From JANNRR01 sp043736155 (GTDB taxonomy: Bacteria > Pseudomonadota > Alphaproteobacteria > Rhodobacterales > Rhodobacteraceae), in NCBI GenBank assembly GCA_043736155.1, contig JAYTDA010000172.1, positions 1-64,000 on the forward strand: a stretch of 64,000 nt of DNA, written 5' to 3'. Below are positions 1-7,368 of this stretch, one piece after another. The notes below the pieces were generated by a model. That model worked only from the letters and a program-made list of their open reading frames with translations, did not search any database and was not told the DNA's origin. Numbering within the stretch: the stretch's first letter is position 1; each line of letters starts with the position of its first letter. Made by a program: the position numbers and the translations under genes.

Positions 1-446
1 GGCCGCCGCTGCCCCGCTCGACCGGGAAACACCTTTCAGGAAATCCAGCGCCGACAGCCAGAGCTGGATGCGAGTGCTGGTTCCGCTGAATACGGAGGTG
101 CCGACCTTTTGCATCGACACCATGGTAAACACGGTGGCAAACGCCTCGATCTCCTTGTCGTAGACATCGCGGTGCGCCTCGATGCTGACATCGCGCCCGG
201 TCAGGCCGGTGCCGCCGGTGGTCAGCACCACATCAATCGCCGGGTCAGCGATCCAGCGCCGCAGATGGGCGGCAATCGCGGCGCGGTCATCCTGTTCGAT
301 GGCACGGGCGGCCAGCACATGACCGGCATCGGTCAGCCGGTCCACCAGCGTATCGCCGGATTTGTCATCGGCGGTGGTCCGGCTATCCGAAATGGTCAAG
401 ACCGCGATGCGGACGGGGACAAAGGACCGGGACTCTTCATGGGTCA
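1..446 (-). CDS. moaB: MoaB/MogA-family molybdopterin protein, 3' part missing or replaced (partial)
   Basis: The reading frame starts MTHEESRSFVPVRIAVLTIS and keeps the family core through TTGGTGLTGRD and an FTMVSMQKVGTS segment. This is the molybdopterin-binding fold that adenylates or handles molybdopterin in molybdenum cofactor synthesis in the cytoplasm. The family continues after GTS with a QSRA...FALPGSP block; here about 30 unrelated residues follow and the frame is still open at the window edge, so the last third is absent or displaced. It is third in a cluster with a uracil-DNA glycosylase and a phosphoesterase, with a 20-nt gap upstream. The start is well supported by family alignment from memory. 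Whether the 3' end is a real disruption (for example an inserted element) or something further left cannot be seen. Confidence 0.75.
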
Positions 447-465
447 TGCATTCTCTCCTGTTGGC

Positions 466-1056
466 TCACAGCTCGATCCAGACCGGGGCCGGGCCAAGGT
501 TGATCACTTCTGTCCTGCCAATCCACCCCCGCACACCCCAGCTGTCATGAATATGGCCACACAGGCAATAGCGTGGCTGCAGCGGGTCGATGGCGGCGCG
601 GATCGCGGTGGAACCCAGCGACTGGCCGCTGGCAGCGAGATCGGCGACGCCTTTGGGCGGCGAATGGGTGATCAGGATATCGGCCTGATCCATTGCTTCC
701 AACAATTCCGCTGCCGCCGCTTCGCCCAGATCGCAGGACCAGCTGCCAAACGGGGTTTCCGGCACGCCATAGCCCAGACCAAACAGGCGGATGCCTGCGA
801 TGGCGGCCCCCTGGCCATGCAGCACGGTTGCCGTTGTGGCGCTGCGCAACTCACCGGCACTTTCGGCATTACCGGCGACATAGACCGCCTTGGCCGCCAT
901 CGGCTCCAGCAGCGCCATCACCGCTGGCAAGCCCCGGCGCAGGTTGCAGAAATCACCCGCACCGATCACCAGATCGGCACCTTGCGCCGCAGCCACCAGC
1001 CGCACCGCCATCGCCGCATCGGCATGCAGGTCGGAAAAGGCCAGAATCCTGGTCAT
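466..1056 (-). CDS. Calcineurin-like metallophosphoesterase
   Basis: A 196-residue protein with the ordered metallophosphoesterase motifs: FSDLHAD at the N-terminus, GAGDFCN at about 32-38, GNAE at about 62-65 (most relatives have an H or N at the third place), THSPP in the middle and CGHIHD near the C-terminus. These bind two metal ions and hydrolyse a phosphoester; the substrate is unknown. No signal peptide is visible, so it should be cytosolic. It lies 13 nt downstream of the uracil-DNA glycosylase gene and 20 nt upstream of moaB on the same strand, so co-transcription is likely. The family is confident; the physiological substrate is not. Confidence 0.85.
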   Translation of the reverse strand: MTRILAFSDLHADAAMAVRLVAAAQGADLVIGAGDFCNLRRGLPAVMALLEPMAAKAVYVAGNAESAGELRSATTATVLHGQGAAIAGIRLFGLGYGVPETPFGSWSCDLGEAAAAELLEAMDQADILITHSPPKGVADLAASGQSLGSTAIRAAIDPLQPRYCLCGHIHDSWGVRGWIGRTEVINLGPAPVWIEL

Positions 1057-1069
1057 GCAGATACCCGCG

Positions 1070-1900
1070 TCATCTCAGCCGCGCCTTCAGCGCCAGCAGA
1101 TCGGCCCAGGCTTCACGCTTGGCCGCCGGGTTGCGCAACAGATAGGCAGGGTGGAACATCGGCAACACCGGCAGCCCGAACGCCTCGGCCCACTGGCCGC
1201 GCAACCTTGTGATGCCGCGTTGCCCCAACACCCCGGCACAGGGAACATTGCCAAGCAACACCAGCACCTTGGGTGCCACCAGTGCAACATGGGCTGCGAC
1301 AAACGGCATGAACATCGCGATTTCTTCCGGGGTCGGATCGCGGTTCTGCGGTGGCCGCCAGGGCAGGATATTGGTGATATAGATCGCCTGTGCCGGGTCA
1401 GCCGAGGTGCGGGCCAGACCGATGGCGGCAAACATCCGGTCCAGCATCTGACCGGCGGGGCCGACAAACGGCAGGCCCTGCTGATCTTCTTCGCGCCCCG
1501 GGGCTTCGCCCAGCACCATCACCCGCGCTGCCGGATTGCCGTCGGCAAACACCAGATTGCGCGCCCCCCGCTTCAGATCACAGCCGTCAAACCCGGCGAT
1601 TGCCGCTTTCAGCGCCGCCAGATCGGGGGCAGCGGCGGCCAGATCGCGGGTGATACCGGCAGGGTCTGCCGCAGGGGCCCGCTCTGCCACCGGCAGCGCC
1701 ACATCCCCAGGCAGCGCCATGGCAACCGGCAGCGCCATGGCAACCGGCAGCGCCACAGCCACAGGGGCCGGGGCGGCACTGGCGACCTCTGCCACCTCAT
1801 AGCGATTGATGGATTGATCACCGATCGCCTCGGTCACCCCCAGGTCAACCTGCCATTCCAGCATTGCCCGCAGGCTGTGAAAATCGTCTGGCGCATCCAT
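1070..1900 (-). CDS. Uracil-DNA glycosylase, family 4-like
   Basis: Removes uracil from DNA at the start of base excision repair. The C-terminal ~180 residues carry GEAPGREED, PFVGPAGQ, ITNILPWRPP and the late MFHPAYLLR motif of family 4/5 enzymes. The family's iron-sulfur cysteines are only partly recognisable by eye (a C in GFDGCDLKRGARNLVFADG), so cluster binding is not claimed. The N-terminal ~75 residues form a linker rich in A, V, L and P with tandem hexapeptide units (PVAVAL, PVAMAL, PVAMAL) encoded by an 18-bp direct repeat. First gene of a probable operon with the phosphoesterase and moaB. Its start faces pyrB across a short intergenic region. Confidence 0.88.
   Translation of the reverse strand: MDAPDDFHSLRAMLEWQVDLGVTEAIGDQSINRYEVAEVASAAPAPVAVALPVAMALPVAMALPGDVALPVAERAPAADPAGITRDLAAAAPDLAALKAAIAGFDGCDLKRGARNLVFADGNPAARVMVLGEAPGREEDQQGLPFVGPAGQMLDRMFAAIGLARTSADPAQAIYITNILPWRPPQNRDPTPEEIAMFMPFVAAHVALVAPKVLVLLGNVPCAGVLGQRGITRLRGQWAEAFGLPVLPMFHPAYLLRNPAAKREAWADLLALKARLR
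1685..1765 (-). repeat. 18-bp tandem repeat inside the glycosylase gene
   Basis: About three near-identical copies of an 18-bp unit (CGGCAGCGCCATGGCAAC) lie in frame, giving a repeated V/M-A-L-P hexapeptide in the linker before the catalytic domain. Length changes in multiples of 18 bp would keep the frame. Confidence 0.75.
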
Positions 1901-1994
1901 GGTGCAAAACTATGCCCCTTGATGCCAGAGGTAAACCGGCTTGTCCCCCCCGCCCCCAGTTTCTATAGAGAGCCTGAGTGAACCGGAGGCTGCC

Positions 1995-2954
1995 ATGACT
2001 TTCCGCGCCCGCCACTTGTTGGGGATAGACCACCTGGCCCCGGATGAGATCCGCACCGTGCTGGATCTGGCAGACCGCTATGTCGATCTGAACCGCCGCA
2101 CCAAAAGCGCCGATGTACTGGCGGGGATGACCCAGATCAACATGTTCTTTGAAGCCTCGACCCGCACCCAGGCCAGTTTCGAGCTGGCGGGAAAGCGGCT
2201 GGGTGCCGATGTGATGACGATGCAGGTCGCCCATTCCTCGGTGAAAAAGGGCGAAACCCTGATTGATACCGCGCTGACGCTGAACGCGATGCACCCCGAC
2301 CTCCTGGTGGTGCGCCACCCCTCGTCCGGCGCGGTCAACCTGCTGGCGTCAAAGGTGAATTGTGCCGTGCTGAACGCAGGCGACGGCCGCCATGAACACC
2401 CGACACAGGCTTTGCTCGACGCCCTGACCATTCGCCGCGCCAAGGGCCGGATACAGCGCCTGACCGTGGCGATCTGCGGCGACATCGCGCATTCCCGGGT
2501 GGCGCGGTCCAACCTGATCCTGCTGAGTAAAATGGAAAACCGCATCCGCCTGATCGGCCCGCCGACCCTGATGCCCGCCGGAGTGGCGGAGTTCGGCTGC
2601 GAGGTGTTTGACGATATGCGCGAAGGGCTGGCCGGCTGCGACGTGGTGATGATGCTGCGCCTGCAACGCGAGCGGATGGACGGCGGGTTTATCCCGTCGG
2701 AACGCGAATATTACCACCGCTATGGCCTCGATGCCGAAAAGCTGGCCTTCGCAGCACCAGACGCCATCGTGATGCACCCCGGCCCGATGAACCGGGGGGT
2801 AGAGATTGACGGCTCCCTCGCCGATGACATCCGCCGCTCGGTGATCCAGGACCAGGTGGAAATGGGGGTGGCGGTGCGGATGGCCTGCATGGACCTCTTG
2901 GCGCGCAACCTGAAGGCGGAACGGGGACGTTTGGCCGCAGGGGTGATGGCATGA
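1995..2954 (+). CDS. pyrB: Aspartate carbamoyltransferase catalytic subunit
   Basis: Condenses carbamoyl phosphate and aspartate in the second step of pyrimidine synthesis. The 319-residue protein has the carbamoyl-phosphate loop FFEASTRT (51-58), the HPTQALLD motif and the late MHPGPMNRGVE motif, and is normal length. The ATG was chosen because GGAG sits just upstream and the product begins MTFRARHLLG as in relatives; the open frame extends 18 codons further without a better site. It is followed by a REPIN-like palindrome, a 34-codon membrane protein gene and a dihydroorotase-like gene, the usual pyrB-pyrC pairing seen with non-catalytic dihydroorotases. Confidence 0.96.
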   Translation: MTFRARHLLGIDHLAPDEIRTVLDLADRYVDLNRRTKSADVLAGMTQINMFFEASTRTQASFELAGKRLGADVMTMQVAHSSVKKGETLIDTALTLNAMHPDLLVVRHPSSGAVNLLASKVNCAVLNAGDGRHEHPTQALLDALTIRRAKGRIQRLTVAICGDIAHSRVARSNLILLSKMENRIRLIGPPTLMPAGVAEFGCEVFDDMREGLAGCDVVMMLRLQRERMDGGFIPSEREYYHRYGLDAEKLAFAAPDAIVMHPGPMNRGVEIDGSLADDIRRSVIQDQVEMGVAVRMACMDLLARNLKAERGRLAAGVMA

Positions 2955-2956
2955 AT

Positions 2957-3036
2957 GTAGGTCGGGGCCTGCCCCGACTCCCCCGACTGCCCCGACTCCC
3001 CCGTGCCCCGGCGAGTCGGGGCAGGCCCCGACCTAC
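2957..3036. repeat. REPIN-like doublet with perfect 24-bp inverted arms
   Basis: The left arm (2957-2980) and right arm (3013-3036) are exact reverse complements, and each begins, reading inward, with GTAG followed by its own short palindrome (TCGGGG..CCCCGA). A GTAG head plus hairpin, present twice in opposite orientation, is the organisation of REP doublets mobilised by RAYT transposases. It overlaps the end of the pyrB frame by nothing and lies in the pyrB-pyrC' gap, where the RNA would form a strong stem. Confidence 0.7.
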
Positions 3037-3156
3037 GGTGGCTCTCAGACCCTCATCCGATGTGCCGCCAGGCGGCAAAGGCCTATGGTGCGTGCTTGCA
3101 CGCACCACCCCTTGCGCCGGAATGGTGCGTGCAAGCACACTCCCTGCGGTGGCACC

Positions 3157-3261
3157 ATGAAGCGCCCGATGTCCGACGCCCGGATCGGCGGCATCGTCGC
3201 CACCGTGGTGCTGGTGGCGATGTTCGCTTTCGTCGGGCTGTTCATCTGGATGGGGAGTTGA
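3157..3261 (+). CDS. Small single-span membrane protein between pyrB and pyrC'
   Basis: A 34-residue product, MKRPMSDARIGGIVATVVLV followed by more hydrophobic residues and a short GS end. It has a basic N-terminus and one predicted transmembrane helix (about residues 11-32), so it should sit N-in in the inner membrane. It is too short for standard gene callers. The stop codon lies 5 nt before the possible GTG start of the next gene, so it is probably in the pyrimidine operon. Function unknown; similar small proteins between these two genes are familiar in Rhodobacterales from memory. Confidence 0.6.
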   Translation: MKRPMSDARIGGIVATVVLVAMFAFVGLFIWMGS

Positions 3262-3281
3262 GTTTGGTGAAAGACAGCCCC

Positions 3282-4547
3282 ATGATCCACCTGCAAAACG
3301 CCCGCCTGATCGACCCAGAGGCCCTGACCGACGCCCCCGGCTCCCTCACCATCGCCGATGGCCTCATCGCAGCCCTCAACCACCCCGCCCCCGTGGGTGC
3401 TACAATCATCGATTGCCACGGCCACCCCCTTGCCCCCGGCATCGTCGATCTCGGCGTCAAGGTCGGCGAACCCGGTGAACGCCACAAGGAAAGCTTCAAA
3501 TCCGCCGCCCTCGCCGCCGCCGCCGGTGGCGTCACCACCCTCATCACAAGGCCAGACACCAACCCGGCGATCGACACCCCCGAAACCCTGGAATTCGCCT
3601 CGCGCCGCGCTGCCGAGGCGCAACAGGTCCGCTTTCACCACATGGCGGCGCTGACCAAGGGGCGGCTGGGGCGCGAAATGGTCGAGATCGGCTTTCTGCT
3701 CGACGCCGGGGCGATTGCCTTTACCGATTGCGACCATGTCGTCGCCGATACCAGGGTGCTGGCCCGCGCCATGACCTATGCCCGCGGCCTTGGCGCGCTG
3801 ATCGTCGCACACCCGCAAGACCCCGGCCTCAGCACGGGGGCCGCCGTCACCACCGGCAAGTTTGCCTCGCTGCGCGGGCTTCCGGGCGTGTCGCCGATGG
3901 CTGAACGCATGGGGTTCGACCGCGACATGGCGCTGGTGGAGATGACCGGGGTGAAATACCACGCCGACCAGATCACCTCGGCCCGCACCCTGCCCGCCCT
4001 TGCGCGGGCAAAACGCAACGGCCTTGATGTCACCGCAGGCACCTCGATCCACCATCTGACGCTGAACGAGCTCGACGTCGGCGACTATCGCACCTTCTTC
4101 AAGGTCAAACCGCCGTTGCGGTCTGAAGACGACCGGCTGGCGATGGTCGAAGCGGTGGCGTCCGGGCTGATCGACGTGATCTCCTCCATGCACACGCCGC
4201 AGGACGAGGAAAGCAAACGCCTGCCCTATGAAGAGGCGGCGTCCGGCGCGGTGGCACTGGAAACCCTGCTGCCCGCCGCGATGCGGCTCTATCATTCCGG
4301 CGACCTGACCCTGGCGCAACTGTTCCGCGCCCTGGCGCTGAACCCGGCGCGCCGCCTTGGCCTGCCGTCCGGCCGCCTTGCCGTCGGTGCCCCCGCCGAT
4401 CTGGTGCTGTTCGACCCCGCGGCACCTTTTGTGCTCGACCGCTTCACCCTGCGGTCAAAATCGAAAAACACCCCGTTCGATGGTCAGCGGATGGAGGGCA
4501 AGGTGATCGCCACCTTTGTCGGAGGGCTACAGGTTTTCGCCGCCTGA
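3282..4547 (+). CDS. Dihydroorotase-like protein, probably non-catalytic (PyrC')
   Basis: A 421-residue amidohydrolase-fold protein next to pyrB. In active dihydroorotases the first metal motif is DxHxH followed by RxPG; here residues 56-66 read DLGVKVGEPGE, so both histidines are gone. The usual VHCED region reads VAHPQD and the DHAPH motif reads MHTPQDEESK. The losses match the pseudo-dihydroorotases that serve as structural partners of aspartate carbamoyltransferase, as known in Pseudomonas. A true dihydroorotase would then be elsewhere. ATG at 3282 is the first methionine; an in-frame GTG at 3267 has the better-spaced GGAG and could be the real start. Confidence 0.85.
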   Translation: MIHLQNARLIDPEALTDAPGSLTIADGLIAALNHPAPVGATIIDCHGHPLAPGIVDLGVKVGEPGERHKESFKSAALAAAAGGVTTLITRPDTNPAIDTPETLEFASRRAAEAQQVRFHHMAALTKGRLGREMVEIGFLLDAGAIAFTDCDHVVADTRVLARAMTYARGLGALIVAHPQDPGLSTGAAVTTGKFASLRGLPGVSPMAERMGFDRDMALVEMTGVKYHADQITSARTLPALARAKRNGLDVTAGTSIHHLTLNELDVGDYRTFFKVKPPLRSEDDRLAMVEAVASGLIDVISSMHTPQDEESKRLPYEEAASGAVALETLLPAAMRLYHSGDLTLAQLFRALALNPARRLGLPSGRLAVGAPADLVLFDPAAPFVLDRFTLRSKSKNTPFDGQRMEGKVIATFVGGLQVFAA

Positions 4548-4556
4548 CTCCCGCCC

Positions 4557-4615
4557 CCGGAGCTTGTTTTTCGCGCAAATACTCCGGGGTGCGGGGCAGC
4601 GCCCCGCTGCTTGTT
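4557..4615. repeat. Dispersed intergenic repeat (copy 1)
   Basis: Sequence after the pyrC' stop containing AGCTTGTTTTTCGCGCAAAT and ACTCC, followed by a GC-rich stem (GCGGGGCAGCGCCCCGC). A close copy of the first part recurs at 16111-16134. The stem could also serve as a weak terminator for the pyrimidine operon. Confidence 0.5.
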
Positions 4616-4624
4616 GCCGCCGCC

Positions 4625-5101
4625 TCACACCGGCAAAGCCGTGGTGTATTTGGTCTGCCGCAGCACCAGTGCGGTATTGCTGGACCGCACCACCCCCAGT
4701 GCCAGCAATTCGCGCATGATGAACTGTTCCAGCGCCTCGGGGTCACTGGCAAACACCTTCAGCAGATAGTCGGCGGATCCGGTGATGGTGGCGCATTCCA
4801 CCACCTGATCGTGGCGCTGCACAAAGGCGTCGAACCTTGCAATCGTCGCCTCGGAATGATCGACCAGGGTGATGTTCAGATAGGCCACGGCGCGCAACCC
4901 CAGCGCCCGGGGTGAGACCATCGCCACTTGCCCCACGATCAGCCCCGCCTCCTGCATCCGCTTCAGCCGCCGCCAGCAGGGCGACGCCGACAGGCCGACA
5001 CGCGCTGCCAGATCCTGGGTGCTGATGGTTGCATCTTGCTGCACCAGCCGCAGGATATGGCGGTCGAACCCATCAAGGTCGGTCGACGGATCACGTAGCA
5101 T
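4625..5101 (-). CDS. Lrp/AsnC-family transcriptional regulator
   Basis: A 158-residue regulator with the N-terminal helix-turn-helix of the family (LDGFDRHILRLVQQDATIST through DLAARVGLSASPCWRRLKRM) and a C-terminal ligand-binding RAM domain with the GSADYLLKV motif. It is divergent from the phenylalanine 4-hydroxylase gene and shares the short promoter region with it, so control of aromatic amino acid catabolism with an aromatic amino acid as effector is a reasonable inference. Local regulators of phenylalanine hydroxylase in other proteobacteria can be of Lrp type. Confidence 0.92.
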   Translation of the reverse strand: MLRDPSTDLDGFDRHILRLVQQDATISTQDLAARVGLSASPCWRRLKRMQEAGLIVGQVAMVSPRALGLRAVAYLNITLVDHSEATIARFDAFVQRHDQVVECATITGSADYLLKVFASDPEALEQFIMRELLALGVVRSSNTALVLRQTKYTTALPV

Positions 5102-5237
5102 GGCATTCCCCGTTTTGGCGGACAGGTGGAATTCCTTACCGCATATTGGCTTGATTTCACCAAGAAAGACAGATTATTCCCGCAAATGGCGCTAAACTTT
5201 GGGTATTCATGCCACAGGTGTCCCCAAAGGGTGTCCG

Positions 5238-6035
5238 ATGCCGATCTCCACCGCCTATCAAGCCATGCTGCCTGATGCGAACGGCCATATCACCTATAGC
5301 GCCGCCGATGATGCGGTGTGGCACGACCTTTATGCCCGCCAGGTCCCGGCGGTGCGCCGGCATGGCGCCGCCGCGTTTCTCGACGGGCTCGACCGGTTGG
5401 CGCTGCCCGCTACCCATGTACCGCAATGCACCGAGGTTTCGGCGCGGTTGAAGGACCTGACCGGGTGGCAAGTCACCCCGGTTCCGGCGCTGATCCCGTT
5501 TGGCCGGTTTTTTGCGCTGTTGTCGCAACGCATCTTTCCCGCCGCCTCCTTTATCCGCTCGCGCCGGGATTTCGACTATATCGAAGAGCCGGATATCTTT
5601 CACGAAATCTTCGGCCATACCCCCTTGTTGACCGACCCGCGCTTTGCCGCCTTTTCGCAGGTGATCGGGGAAACCGGGCTCAGGGCCGACAAGGCGGATT
5701 ATCCCTGGCTGATCCGGCTCTATTGGTTTTCCATCGAATTCGGGCTGATCCGCGAACAGGGCCGGATCAAGGGGCTGGGCTCCGGCATCGCCTCGTCCCC
5801 CACCGAACTGATCTGGGCGGTTACGGATGCCACCCCCGAACGCCGCGCCTTTGATGTCATCGACATTCTGCGCACTCCGTACCGGATCGACATTCCACAA
5901 CCGGTCTATTTCGTGATCGACAGCCTGGACCAATTGTTCAACGCCGCCAGCCGCGATTTGCTGGCTGACATTGCCCATGCCCGGCGACTTGGGTTGCATG
6001 CGCCGAAATTCCCGCCCAAGGCATTGTCGGCCTGA
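5238..6035 (+). CDS. phhA: Phenylalanine 4-monooxygenase
   Basis: Hydroxylates phenylalanine to tyrosine using iron, oxygen and tetrahydropterin. The 265-residue single-domain bacterial form has the iron ligands His122 and His127 (HEIFGH) and Glu167 (FSIEFG), and the family motifs LIPFGRFF and RDFDYIEEPDIFHEIFG. The ATG at this position is preceded by AAAGGGTG and gives a normal N-terminus; the open frame upstream adds 13 unlikely residues. Divergent from an Lrp-family gene that probably regulates it. Confidence 0.95.
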   Translation: MPISTAYQAMLPDANGHITYSAADDAVWHDLYARQVPAVRRHGAAAFLDGLDRLALPATHVPQCTEVSARLKDLTGWQVTPVPALIPFGRFFALLSQRIFPAASFIRSRRDFDYIEEPDIFHEIFGHTPLLTDPRFAAFSQVIGETGLRADKADYPWLIRLYWFSIEFGLIREQGRIKGLGSGIASSPTELIWAVTDATPERRAFDVIDILRTPYRIDIPQPVYFVIDSLDQLFNAASRDLLADIAHARRLGLHAPKFPPKALSA

Positions 6036-6355
6036 AGGGCGCGGAACCGGGGCCGGAGAACCGCGCGCCCTCCCGGCGGCCTTGTGCGCCTCCCTCCCCC
6101 TTGTGGCAGGTCTGTCGCAGTTCACAGGATCCTCTCCCCTGACCCCGCTCGGAAGCCGGACAGGGGCTTGGGGGGAGAGGTCGTCGCGCCATCTCCGGTC
6201 CTGCTGATCGCCCAAAGCAATAGCCTTGCCCCTCGTGGGGAGGGTCGGGGTGGGGGGATAAGGCGGGCCCCCATCGCCGATCCGCCGTTGAAATCTGGAC
6301 AATTGCCGACCATGGTTTAAGGCTTGGCGCAACTCTACCAGATCAGGACCCCCCA
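6036..6355. other. Gene-free stretch with GC-rich palindromic repeats
   Basis: No credible gene. At 6131-6180 there is an element with outer arms CCTCTCCCC/GGGGAGAGG, the same arms and adjoining TGACC found in the element inside carB. A second block at 6240-6256 is identical over 17 nt to 26227-26243. The last ~40 nt carry the plsY upstream region. Confidence 0.6.
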
Positions 6356-6967
6356 ATGCCCGCCCTCACCACCTCCCTGCCCCTTCTGGCACTGGTTGCC
6401 CTGCTGGCCTACTTGCTGGGGTCGGTGCCGTTCGGCATTTTGATCACCCGCGTCCTGGGGCTTGGCGACCTGCGCCAGATCGGGTCGGGCAATATCGGTG
6501 CCACCAATGTGCTGCGCACCGGCAACCGGCGGGCGGCGGCGGCGACACTGCTGCTCGATGCCGCCAAGGGGGCGGTGGCGGTGCTGCTGGCGCGGGCTGC
6601 AGCGGGCGAAGACGCGGCGCAACTGGCGGGGCTGTGTGCCTTTCTCGGCCATCTGTACCCGGTGTGGCTGCGGTTCAGGGGGGGCAAGGGGGTGGCGACC
6701 TTCCTTGGCATCTTGCTGGCACTGGCCTGGCCGGTGGGTCTGGCCGCCTGCGCCACCTGGGCCGTTACCGCCGCTGTCACCCGGGTCAGTTCGCTGTCGG
6801 CCCTGATGGCGGCGGCGCTGTCAACGCTGTGGCTGTTGCTGTTCAACCAGGGCCAGATCTTCCTGCTGGTCATCCTCCTGACCCTGCTGGTCTATCAGCG
6901 CCACAGTGCCAACATCACCCGCCTGCGGGCGGGGACAGAGCCGAAGATCGGCGCGAAACAGCCCTGA
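6356..6967 (+). CDS. plsY: Glycerol-3-phosphate acyltransferase PlsY
   Basis: Inner-membrane enzyme that transfers an acyl group from acyl phosphate to glycerol 3-phosphate, the first step of phospholipid synthesis. The 203-residue protein shows all signature motifs: GSVPFG near the N-terminus, GSGNIGATNVLRTG, GHLYPVWLRFRGGKGVAT and the C-terminal HSANITRLRAGTEPKIG, separated by hydrophobic segments. Length is normal. It stands alone, with the next gene converging on it 8 nt away. Confidence 0.95.
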   Translation: MPALTTSLPLLALVALLAYLLGSVPFGILITRVLGLGDLRQIGSGNIGATNVLRTGNRRAAAATLLLDAAKGAVAVLLARAAAGEDAAQLAGLCAFLGHLYPVWLRFRGGKGVATFLGILLALAWPVGLAACATWAVTAAVTRVSSLSALMAAALSTLWLLLFNQGQIFLLVILLTLLVYQRHSANITRLRAGTEPKIGAKQP

Positions 6968-6975
6968 TCCGGCGG

Positions 6976-7245
6976 CTATTTCGAGGCCAGCTTTTCCACG
7001 GCATCTGCGGTGCGCTTGGTGTTCTGATAGATGCCCAGCCCCATATACAGCAGGCCGCCGATGAAAACGACGTAAATGCCGCCACCGATCAGAATGCCAA
7101 GCCCGGCCAGCGGGCCGCTTGGACCACCGGGACCCATGCCACCGGAAAACGCCGCCATCGCGGCAAAGACCACCACGCCGACCGCCAACAGGACCACGAC
7201 GACGTTTACAAGTTTCTCGAACGAATTGATGAAGAAGTCTCTCAT
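6976..7245 (-). CDS. Small two-span membrane protein
   Basis: An 89-residue protein starting MRDFFINSFEKLVNVVVVLL with two hydrophobic segments (about 12-33 and 48-70) separated by a glycine-rich loop GGMGPGGPSGP, and a charged C-terminus (NTKRTADAVEKLASK). It resembles DUF4282-type proteins, but that assignment is only by general appearance. Monocistronic; it ends 8 nt from the plsY stop, converging. Confidence 0.6.
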   Translation of the reverse strand: MRDFFINSFEKLVNVVVVLLAVGVVVFAAMAAFSGGMGPGGPSGPLAGLGILIGGGIYVVFIGGLLYMGLGIYQNTKRTADAVEKLASK

Positions 7246-7368
7246 TCGGTGAACTCCGATTTCCAAAGGGTGTCTGCGTCACGCCATCGCGTGCCGCAAA
7301 CCGGATTCGGCGCTTTGTTCACGAAAAAGTCAACGCATTCCTTGTGGTATTCAGCAGCGGCACCACAA

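Noticed and set aside
3045..4319. Long minus-strand open frame over pyrC'
   Set aside because: Shadow frame; the plus strand encodes a full amidohydrolase-fold protein.
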